DNA from: Candidatus Woesearchaeota archaeon
GTDB lineage: Archaea > Nanobdellota > Nanobdellia > SCGC-AAA011-G17 > JACPNG01
Assembly (NCBI GenBank): GCA_018303705.1
Contig: JAGVXQ010000050.1
Span: forward strand, 1 to 10,993
DNA length: 10,993 nt
Direction: 5' to 3'
Part shown: positions 5,687-10,993 of the stretch, in pieces
Layout of the letters: the number at the start of each line of letters is the position of its first letter
Numbering within the stretch: the first letter of the stretch is position 1
Made by a program: the position numbers and the translations under genes
Notes under the pieces: generated by a model
What the model saw: only the letters and a program-made list of their open reading frames with translations
The model's database searches: none
What the model was told of the DNA's origin: nothing

Positions 5687-6240
5687 GCTTCTTGGAATCT
5701 TTAGGTGTAAAATCTGCCAAGGCTGCTGAAAAATCAGTCCCAACAAGTATTCTTACAGCACCAGAATATGCTGTTAAGGGATTCTTACAAGCATTATTTA
5801 GTTCTAATGGTACTATAAATATTACAAAAAACAAAACTAGGTACATACGGTTAACTTCAAAATCTAATAAATTATTGAAAGAGGTCCAAATTTTGCTATT
5901 AAATTTCGGGATAAAAAGCCATATTTACGAAAGGCATAGAAGTAAAAGAATCGTATTTAGCTATAAAAATCTTAAAGGTGAACTGAAGCTTTATCAAAGT
6001 GATGGTAAATCGTATGAACTACAAATAAATAAAGACATGCTGCCATTATTCCTAAAAGAAATAGGCTTCATTTATGATATGCATTCTAATGAAATAACCG
6101 AATTAAAGAATGCTTCTTATTATCATACAGATTTTACAGATAGTGTATTCTCTATAGAGGAATATAGCATTGAAGACGTATTCGACTTAACAGAACCATC
6201 AACACATTCATTCATAGCAAATGGGATAATTGTACATAAC
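5153..6240 (+). other. LAGLIDADG intein in nrdJ, out of frame internally
   Basis: The element runs from Cys1 (5153) to the terminal Asn (6238-6240) and is followed directly by Cys+1 of the reductase. It is 1088 bases, one short of 363 codons, which independently shows the frame problem. Splicing residues are present: Cys1, block B Thr and His, block F (VFDLTEPSTHSFIANG), and the His-Asn pair at the end (IIVHN). The endonuclease is of the two-motif type: LGWLIGDGW near 5530 and FLQALFSSNG near 5782. In the second motif the acidic catalytic residue is replaced (SSNG instead of DADG), so cleavage activity is doubtful. The switch from frame 2 to frame 1 can only lie in 5678-5686, between a stop in each frame. 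Confidence 0.9.
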
Positions 6241-7842
6241 TGCGGGGAACAGCCATTACTCCCTTATGAGTCATGCAATCTTGGCAGCATTAACTTAGCA
6301 GGATGCATAACAGATAATGGCAATATAAATTTCAATAAAATAGAGTATCTTACAAGAACTGGAGTGCATTTTCTGGATAATGTCATAGATAAGAGCAAGT
6401 ATCCAACAAAGAAAATATATATGGCCACAAAAGGCAACCGCAAGATTGGCTTAGGTGTAATGGGATTTGCAGATATGCTATGCATGCTTGGCATTCCATA
6501 CGAAAGCAAGGAAGCATCAGAACTTGGTGCAAAAATAATGAGTTTCATAGATGAAACAGCAAAAAATGAATCAGAACATCTTGGAAAAGTTCGCGGAGTA
6601 TTCCCTCAATGGAAAGGCAGCATATATGATCCAGACTCTGAATTTTGTGATCCAAGCAAAAAAGGCAATCTATACAGAAACGCAGCAGTAACTACCATAG
6701 CGCCAACAGGTACAATATCTATGATAGCTGGTGTTTCAAGTGGCATCGAGCCATTGTTTGGCCTGGTATTCACAAAAAACTGTATGGATGGCAGAGTATT
6801 GCATTATACTAATAACATATTAGATAACAGATTAAGGAATGGTGGTTGCAGGCCGGAAACAAACCTTGAAGAATTAATGGCTGAAATTGAAAAAAAAAGC
6901 AGCATACAAAGCATAGGCAGCATAGACCCAAAAACAAAAGCAATTTTTATGACAGCACATGAAATATCACCAGACCAGCATATAGGAATGCAACAAATAT
7001 TCCAAAATCATGTAGACAATGCAGTTAGCAAGACAATAAATCTAGGTAATGAAACGTCTGTTGAAGAAATTGCTGCCATATACATGTATGCCTACAAAAT
7101 GGGTTGCAAAGGCATAACTATCTACAGAGATGGCTCTAAGGACAATCAAGTCCTAACAAAAGGTAAAAATTTAGCAGACCTTGTTGTAGAGGAAGTGAAA
7201 TTACCAAAAATAGTTCATGAATCAGACTCTGCCAGTAAATACAAGGTAAGAAGGGAGCTAAACAAAGACAGTTTGCATATAACAATAACAGATAAGCTTC
7301 ACGTAGATAGGAAAACCAACAAAGCCTATCTGGTTCCAAATGAAATTTTCCAAGACCGAGCACCTCTTGGAGAGGAAACAACAGTCGACTTCCAGCAAGA
7401 AGGCATGGACAGGAGCGAGATGTTAAAGGCGCCAAATCCGGATTATGCAGAGATTACAAGAAGATGGAAGTCAGCTTCTTCAAATGATGAAGAAGGTTTA
7501 GGCCAACTAAGAATCAAGTCAAAGCATCATGCAGTTGGCGTTACAATGGAATATCATTTGTTAAAGCATGGTATTGTAGGCTACGATTCAGCAAATAACA
7601 ATGCTCTAATTAACCTTGTTAGAAAAGCGGACCTAGAGCTTGTTATCGACGCAGAAGAAAAAAGAAGAATATTGTCTAATGGTCGTGTAGCTAAAAACAA
7701 AGATAATGTACTTCAAGTAAACACAGCAGATAGCAATGCAGATTTCAAATGTGATTGTGGAAGCACAGAATATTATTTTGAAGCAGGCTGTCACAGCCCA
7801 AAATGCAAGAAATGTGGCTGGAGCGAAGGGAATTGTGGTTAA
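5692..7842 (+). CDS. nrdJ: Class II ribonucleotide reductase, C-terminal intein part plus C-extein
   Basis: This frame is open from 5680. The first possible start is a TTG at 5692, without a Shine-Dalgarno; the next is an ATG at 6037, also without one. About 183 residues belong to the intein: the second LAGLIDADG helix, then blocks F and G ending HN. The C-extein begins CGEQPLLPYESCNLGSINL. Joined to the N-extein it rebuilds NPCGE, where Cys is the thiyl-radical residue and Glu the general base, and ESC supplies the partner of redox Cys 164. The spacing of 11 between these cysteines matches the Thermotoga enzyme. APTGTISMI near 6700 is the phosphate-binding loop. The C-terminus has CDCG and CKKCGW cysteine pairs, likely a zinc ribbon or reducible tail. 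The spliced enzyme would have 961 residues. The TAA is followed after 3 bases by the next ATG. Confidence 0.9.
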   Translation: MESLGVKSAKAAEKSVPTSILTAPEYAVKGFLQALFSSNGTINITKNKTRYIRLTSKSNKLLKEVQILLLNFGIKSHIYERHRSKRIVFSYKNLKGELKLYQSDGKSYELQINKDMLPLFLKEIGFIYDMHSNEITELKNASYYHTDFTDSVFSIEEYSIEDVFDLTEPSTHSFIANGIIVHNCGEQPLLPYESCNLGSINLAGCITDNGNINFNKIEYLTRTGVHFLDNVIDKSKYPTKKIYMATKGNRKIGLGVMGFADMLCMLGIPYESKEASELGAKIMSFIDETAKNESEHLGKVRGVFPQWKGSIYDPDSEFCDPSKKGNLYRNAAVTTIAPTGTISMIAGVSSGIEPLFGLVFTKNCMDGRVLHYTNNILDNRLRNGGCRPETNLEELMAEIEKKSSIQSIGSIDPKTKAIFMTAHEISPDQHIGMQQIFQNHVDNAVSKTINLGNETSVEEIAAIYMYAYKMGCKGITIYRDGSKDNQVLTKGKNLADLVVEEVKLPKIVHESDSASKYKVRRELNKDSLHITITDKLHVDRKTNKAYLVPNEIFQDRAPLGEETTVDFQQEGMDRSEMLKAPNPDYAEITRRWKSASSNDEEGLGQLRIKSKHHAVGVTMEYHLLKHGIVGYDSANNNALINLVRKADLELVIDAEEKRRILSNGRVAKNKDNVLQVNTADSNADFKCDCGSTEYYFEAGCHSPKCKKCGWSEGNCG

Positions 7843-7845
7843 AAA

Positions 7846-8397
7846 ATGGTTCTTGGCATAGACAAAGTTCTGGAACTGGTTGATAAGAATAAGTTAATTG
7901 AAAACCTTTCTGAAAAGGAGCCAGAAGGCGTTGAGCTAGAATTAAGGGTTGGTGAAGTATACAAGTTAAATCCTGATGAAGAATACTCATTGTACATAGC
8001 AAAGAGAAAACTTCCCAAAGAAGTGCTAGTCGCAAAATATGATGGCAAAGAAGGCAACATGGTACAGATTATGCCAAACACCTATTACTTGCTAAAAACA
8101 ATCGAGTCATTGAACACCCCAGAAGATTTGTTTCCTCAGCTTGCTCCCAGGACAACATTGCAAAGGGCAGGTATAAAGCTAACTTACTCAACAACATCTC
8201 CAGGGTATAAGGGTCCATTGATTGTTGGAGCCTTTAATTATCACAGCAAGCCATTCAATCTAGAGCTAGGCTCGCATATATTGAAGATTAGCTTCCATGA
8301 GGTAAATGGCACCAGCAGGCTATACAATGGCCAATGGCAGCATGGCAGGGTTTCAACAAATGGAATCGTAGAAAAACAGACTGGTTTTGGAAAGTAA
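7846..8397 (+). CDS. dUTPase/dCTP deaminase-fold protein
   Basis: Members of this trimeric beta fold hydrolyse dUTP to dUMP or deaminate dCTP, feeding thymidylate synthesis and keeping uracil out of DNA. The 183 residues show the fold signatures: LELRVG near 31-36, PRTTLQRAGI at 101-110 (motif PRSSL), SPGYKG at 118-123 followed by N131, and FNLELGSHI near 137-145. YNGQWQ at 160-165 resembles the dCTP deaminase ending YxGxYQ, and a C-terminal GFG recalls dUTPase motif 5. Two catalytic positions look changed: the Asp of the usual TIDPG is Ser118, and the Glu of TLELxN is Gly128. So the activity cannot be named, and an inactive or regulatory form is possible. It starts 3 bases after the reductase stop, in the same operon, and thyA follows. 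Confidence 0.8.
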   Translation: MVLGIDKVLELVDKNKLIENLSEKEPEGVELELRVGEVYKLNPDEEYSLYIAKRKLPKEVLVAKYDGKEGNMVQIMPNTYYLLKTIESLNTPEDLFPQLAPRTTLQRAGIKLTYSTTSPGYKGPLIVGAFNYHSKPFNLELGSHILKISFHEVNGTSRLYNGQWQHGRVSTNGIVEKQTGFGK

Positions 8398-8423
8398 GAT
8401 GTCTATCTTCTAATACAAATCAA

Positions 8424-8431
8424 TATAAATA
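8424..8431 (+). promoter_or_regulatory. TATA box for thyA
   Basis: TATAAATA in the 53-base gap after the dUTPase-fold gene ends 19 bases before the ATG at 8451, within leaderless spacing. It gives thyA its own promoter and favours 8451 over the TTG at 8442. Confidence 0.5.
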
Positions 8432-8450
8432 AACTATCTTCTTGATTTCA

Positions 8451-9320
8451 ATGGCAGAGAAATTCATAAAAAACGTCCATGACTTAAGGGACAATTTAAA
8501 AAAAATATTTCCTGAAAATGATGTTTCTATAATCCCAAGTGTTTCTATACAAGCAACAACACTTGATGACTTATATTTCAAAACAATAGTCTCGTGCCTA
8601 AAGCATGGCAGGTTATACAAGATAGATTCTGGCAGCTACAGCGGCTCGCACAGGATAGAATTTGATGAAGCAAATTTGTATGTTACGAACCCCACTGCAA
8701 GGCCCTTGGCTCCAATTCCTAGGCAAGGTATACCTGTCTCTACAAACGATGAGAAAATTGCTGAATATTTTTTAACATATCTAATGGATGGCAGGCTTGA
8801 GCCAAATGAGCATTACAAGTACAGCTCATGGATAGTAGGCATGCCAAGAGAAGTTAATCTTGAACATAAAGGTGTTCAGAGGGGAACGAGATTAAATCAG
8901 CTGGAATGGTGCATGAATCATTTCTTGGAAGATGGTTATGGCACAAACCATTGTTATATTACCGTAGGATGTGCAGAAGGCCTGCAAAGATATGATTGGA
9001 GCGAAAAAGGATGCAGTGATGCAGAAAAAGGCAGCACTGAATGCCTCAGGGGAATTTCATTAAAAATCAAAGACCATAGGCTAAACTTAAAATGCATATT
9101 CAGGTCATGGGATCTAATTGGCGGCCTACCAGAAAATCTCGGTGGACTAACTATGCTAATGGAATACATAGTAGACTCAATCAATGACAGAAAAAAACCA
9201 GGCATGCCAGAGATAAAGACAGGTATTCTGTATGCATCAAGTGATGGCCTGCATATATATGAACATCATCTTGACCTTGCAAAATTATGGACGAATATTG
9301 TAGATGACAAGTCAAAATGA
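8451..9320 (+). CDS. thyA: Thymidylate synthase, ThyA family
   Basis: ThyA methylates dUMP to dTMP using methylene-tetrahydrofolate. Sequence identity to textbook ThyA is low, but the active-site layout fits. Numbered from the ATG at 8451 (289 residues): catalytic Cys198 (TECLRG), Arg218-Ser-Trp-Asp221 exactly 20 residues after it as in E. coli (Cys146 and Arg166), then GLPEN with Asn229 at the position of Asn177, which selects dUMP over dCMP, and LHIYEHH with His268 and Tyr270 for the usual LHIYxNH. The second base-binding Phe before Asn177 is Glu here, and the usual PPC before the Cys is TEC. This divergent form resembles archaeal ThyA proteins. It lies downstream of the reductase and the dUTPase-fold gene but has its own TATA box. 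Its stop overlaps the next ATG (ATGA). Confidence 0.85.
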   Translation: MAEKFIKNVHDLRDNLKKIFPENDVSIIPSVSIQATTLDDLYFKTIVSCLKHGRLYKIDSGSYSGSHRIEFDEANLYVTNPTARPLAPIPRQGIPVSTNDEKIAEYFLTYLMDGRLEPNEHYKYSSWIVGMPREVNLEHKGVQRGTRLNQLEWCMNHFLEDGYGTNHCYITVGCAEGLQRYDWSEKGCSDAEKGSTECLRGISLKIKDHRLNLKCIFRSWDLIGGLPENLGGLTMLMEYIVDSINDRKKPGMPEIKTGILYASSDGLHIYEHHLDLAKLWTNIVDDKSK

Positions 9321-9652
9321 CATCCAACAGATGTGGAAATTTTTTTGAAAGTTACAGTGAAAATGATTTGCTGGAAAAGGTAGCAGAAATCCTTCTTGGC
9401 AATTTTAAAACACATCACAGAATAGTCTTAAACTTTAGCAGCAAAGAAAGCCGCGAAGCATTTATGAAAAAAAATCGGTCAATAAAAGCTGTTTCTACAT
9501 CCCTTGGATACCATGAAATTCTTGAAGAAAAATCAGCTTCAGAAAGGCTGGACAAAATGATGTACATTGATTCAAAAAAGCAAGGTTATCGCATAGAAAC
9601 AATATTCATAGGGGAAGATTACATCATATACGAAAAATCATCAGTGCATTGA
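9317..9652 (+). CDS. Unknown small protein translationally coupled to thyA
   Basis: I do not recognise this 111-residue protein. Its ATG overlaps the thyA stop by four bases (ATGA), so it is probably translated by reinitiation. It is soluble, mixed alpha/beta in appearance, with a charged middle (SSKESREAFMKKNRS) and a beta-rich end (GYRIETIFIGEDYIIYEK). One Cys occurs near the N-terminus. There are no membrane segments or known motifs. The tight link to thyA hints at nucleotide or folate metabolism, but nothing in the sequence proves it. Confidence 0.7.
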   Translation: MTSNRCGNFFESYSENDLLEKVAEILLGNFKTHHRIVLNFSSKESREAFMKKNRSIKAVSTSLGYHEILEEKSASERLDKMMYIDSKKQGYRIETIFIGEDYIIYEKSSVH

Positions 9653-9670
9653 ACAAAAGAACTTCAAATT

Positions 9671-9676
9671 CTTTTT
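9671..9676 (+). terminator. T-rich stop site after the thyA unit
   Basis: A CTTTTTC run lies about 20 bases after the stop at 9652 and just before the ferredoxin TATA box. It is a plausible archaeal terminator with no strong hairpin. Confidence 0.35.
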
Positions 9677-9684
9677 CAAAAAAA

Positions 9685-9692
9685 TTTATAAA
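9685..9692 (+). promoter_or_regulatory. TATA box for the ferredoxin gene
   Basis: TTTATAAA ends 23 bases before the ATG at 9716, with no Shine-Dalgarno. This fits leaderless transcription. Confidence 0.6.
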
Positions 9693-9715
9693 CCAATATT
9701 TTCTAGTCGGATTGT

Positions 9716-9922
9716 ATGGCAAAATATAAGGTATCTGTTGATGAAAATGAATGCATAGGCTGCGGCGCTTGTACATCAGTATGCAACAACTTTGACCTTG
9801 CAGAAAAAAAAGGCTCTTTCAAGGCAATAGTAAAAAAATCTGATGTAGACACTCTTGGCTGCAATGAGGAAGCAAAAAACATCTGCCCTGTTGACGCTAT
9901 AAAAATACAGGAAAAGAAATAA
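9716..9922 (+). CDS. Single [4Fe-4S] ferredoxin
   Basis: A 68-residue soluble electron carrier. CIGCGACTSVC at residues 13-23 gives three cluster ligands, and the fourth is in NICPVDAI near residue 57; the order CxxCxxC...CP is that of one-cluster ferredoxins of archaea and thermophilic bacteria. Cys49 (LGCNEE) lies at the place of one of the second-cluster remnant cysteines found in such ferredoxins, where it can form a disulfide. The redox partner is not shown by the context. A leaderless TATA box precedes it. Its stop is only 4 bases from the stop of the convergent deoxyhypusine synthase gene. Confidence 0.93.
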   Translation: MAKYKVSVDENECIGCGACTSVCNNFDLAEKKGSFKAIVKKSDVDTLGCNEEAKNICPVDAIKIQEKK

Positions 9923-9926
9923 TCAG

Positions 9927-10565
9927 CTAAAACCTTTCTTTCACAGCAGCATATATCAAAGGCAGGGCTATAGTGGCATCGCATATTACATTCACATACA
10001 TGGCATTCTTGCTTAGCTTTCCCCATGATATTCCCTCTTTCAAGTCAGCCCCAGAAGAGCCGCCATATTGTGGTATGTCAGTTGATATTTGTACAGCATA
10101 ACTTGCTGACTTGGAAAACTGCAGTGCCTGCTGTATGTAATTCTTTGGAACACCGCCCCCAACATAAATAACACCTGTCTTCTTGCTGCTCCATGATAGT
10201 TCTATGATATCATTTAGGTCATCGAAATGCCCAAGCATCATTTTCTTGCCCTTCAGCATTTGCCCCCAAATCATTAATCCAATTGCAGAATCAGATATCG
10301 CAGGGCAAAATATAGGTATCTTGTTCCTGTAAGCAGTTTTCAGTATGGATTCATTCTTTTCAGGAAGCATCTTCCCTATTATCCACAAGAATTCCTTAAT
10401 GTTCTTTGCCTTGCTAAGCTCATCAAAATTTTTCTTAAAAAATCCTTCAAGCCCTATGTAAACATCATTTGGCATGAAAGAATCATATATTCTGTCAATG
10501 TGCTTTCTATTTAGTTCAACATCATCAATCCTTCCAAGGCCCTTTAAGAGCCTCGACCATATCAT
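9927..10565 (-). CDS. dys: Deoxyhypusine synthase, C-terminal part (frameshifted gene)
   Basis: Deoxyhypusine synthase transfers the aminobutyl group of spermidine to a lysine of aIF5A using NAD. This frame gives 212 residues from an ATG at 10565, but true homology begins around residue 9 (LGRIDDVEL) and includes RIYDSFMP, the NAD-site loop GGGVPKNYIQQ at 136-146, and SWGK with the catalytic Lys183 (Lys329 in the human enzyme). The region QYGGSSGADLKEGISWGK is the family hallmark. The preceding part of the enzyme is encoded in the other frame. Joining them near 10538-10546 gives a protein of about 300 residues, near the usual archaeal length. Independent start at 10565 would give a protein lacking the first third of the NAD-binding core. 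Confidence 0.85.
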   Translation of the reverse strand: MIWSRLLKGLGRIDDVELNRKHIDRIYDSFMPNDVYIGLEGFFKKNFDELSKAKNIKEFLWIIGKMLPEKNESILKTAYRNKIPIFCPAISDSAIGLMIWGQMLKGKKMMLGHFDDLNDIIELSWSSKKTGVIYVGGGVPKNYIQQALQFSKSASYAVQISTDIPQYGGSSGADLKEGISWGKLSKNAMYVNVICDATIALPLIYAAVKERF

Positions 10566-10833
10566 GGGTCAAGGTTGCCCCGGTTGTAACAAAAACATCA
10601 ACATATTTGTTTTTCAGAATGTCAATTATTATATTTTTCATTCCTCCTGGAACCATTGCTCCAGCCTGGCCAAGAAAGACCCTACAGTCTTTGTCTTTTA
10701 TCATCGCTTCCATTATGTCTGCTGCTTCTGCAATTCTTCCAGCGCCAAAAACACCGCTCTTTGACATTTGCATTACTATCTCGTTGACAGTCATTCCCCT
10801 TCTTACATTAATATGCTCTATCTTTTCTTTCAT
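10525..10833 (-). CDS. dys: Deoxyhypusine synthase, N-terminal part (frameshifted gene)
   Basis: 102 residues from the ATG at 10833. It carries the N-terminal half of the NAD-binding domain: FLGQAGAMVPGG at 53-64 and the conserved GATLTHDMVEAL at 85-96. After LKG the frame runs into PWKD and a TGA, while the homologous continuation is found one base further on in the +1 frame. The shift lies in the short run AAAGGGCC (minus strand). The ATG overlaps the upstream gene's TGA (ATGA), so the two genes are coupled. The enzyme is essential wherever it is known because aIF5A needs hypusine or deoxyhypusine, so a true null would be surprising. Confidence 0.85.
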   Translation of the reverse strand: MKEKIEHINVRRGMTVNEIVMQMSKSGVFGAGRIAEAADIMEAMIKDKDCRVFLGQAGAMVPGGMKNIIIDILKNKYVDVFVTTGATLTHDMVEALKGPWKD

Positions 10834-10993
10834 CTTTTTATTGCCATCTTGCTTTCCCCAGAAACAGGCAATATAAAATCAACAAAACATATTGAAACTA
10901 ATGCTGTTCCATACCTTTTGCTAGGCTCAAAACTTTTTATAAGCATTTTAACATCCCTCAGCTCTTTGTCCCTAAAGCTTGCCCTTGCAATCT
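10830..10993 (-). CDS. C-terminal end of an unknown gene, cut by the window edge
   Basis: The frame is open from the window end to a TGA at 10830-10832 and encodes at least 53 residues, ending GESKMAIKR. A hydrophobic stretch (ALVSICFVDFILPV) follows a charged region. I cannot name the family. Its stop overlaps the deoxyhypusine synthase ATG by four bases, so they share an operon. No other frame is open across this segment. Confidence 0.5.
   Translation of the reverse strand, partial: IARASFRDKELRDVKMLIKSFEPSKRYGTALVSICFVDFILPVSGESKMAIKR

Noticed and set aside
5660..5692. Programmed -1 frameshift in the intein
   Set aside because: The shift must lie in 5678-5686 because of a stop in each frame, and the codons there (aaa tta taa) give no slippery heptamer and no good re-pairing. 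No clear downstream stem or pseudoknot was seen.
8442..8450. TTG at 8442 as the thyA start
   Set aside because: It adds only three residues, lies too close to the TATA box and has no Shine-Dalgarno; the ATG at 8451 is better spaced.

Overview
The window is archaeal and AT-rich. Evidence: an ABCE1/RLI ribosome-recycling ATPase, a deoxyhypusine synthase (archaea and eukaryotes), tRNA genes with introns at bulge-helix-bulge sites and no encoded CCA, and TATA boxes about 22 nt ahead of start codons with no Shine-Dalgarno, as in leaderless archaeal genes. Short spacers, 4-bp gene overlaps and small orphan membrane proteins suggest a compact genome such as a DPANN lineage; that placement is inference.

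Layout. 1-540: decayed IS200/IS605-type TnpA (minus) with strong hairpins upstream. 541-684: tRNA-Leu(UAA)-like gene (minus) with two predicted introns, one in the T-loop, and a poorly paired 5' half. 729-1555: two small unknown membrane proteins (minus). 1698-1926: tRNA-Thr(CGU) with a 12-nt intron, placed directly after the stop codon of a 47-residue zinc-ribbon protein (minus). 1999-3762: ABCE1 (plus). 3869-7842: class II (adenosylcobalamin) ribonucleotide reductase (plus), interrupted by an intein that is itself broken by a one-base frame change. 7846-8397: dUTPase/dCTP deaminase-fold protein. 8451-9320: ThyA-type thymidylate synthase, with a small unknown gene overlapping its end. 9716-9922: a one-cluster ferredoxin. 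9927-10833: deoxyhypusine synthase (minus), split by a frameshift. 10830-10993: 3' end of an unknown gene (minus).

How the genes work together. Positions 3869-9652 form a DNA-precursor block: the reductase makes deoxynucleotides, the dUTPase/DCD-fold protein would be expected to act on dUTP or dCTP (although two catalytic positions look changed), and ThyA turns dUMP into dTMP. ABCE1 and deoxyhypusine synthase serve translation (ribosome recycling and aIF5A modification).

The most unusual point is the intein. It lies immediately before the reductase's thiyl-radical cysteine and uses that residue as its +1 nucleophile, yet it has a stop and a frame change inside its homing-endonuclease domain. 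As read, no single polypeptide could splice to an active enzyme. The options are a read or assembly error, trans-splicing between two polypeptides, recoding, or real inactivation. The deoxyhypusine synthase and the TnpA remnant also carry single-base frame changes, so sequence accuracy should be tested first.
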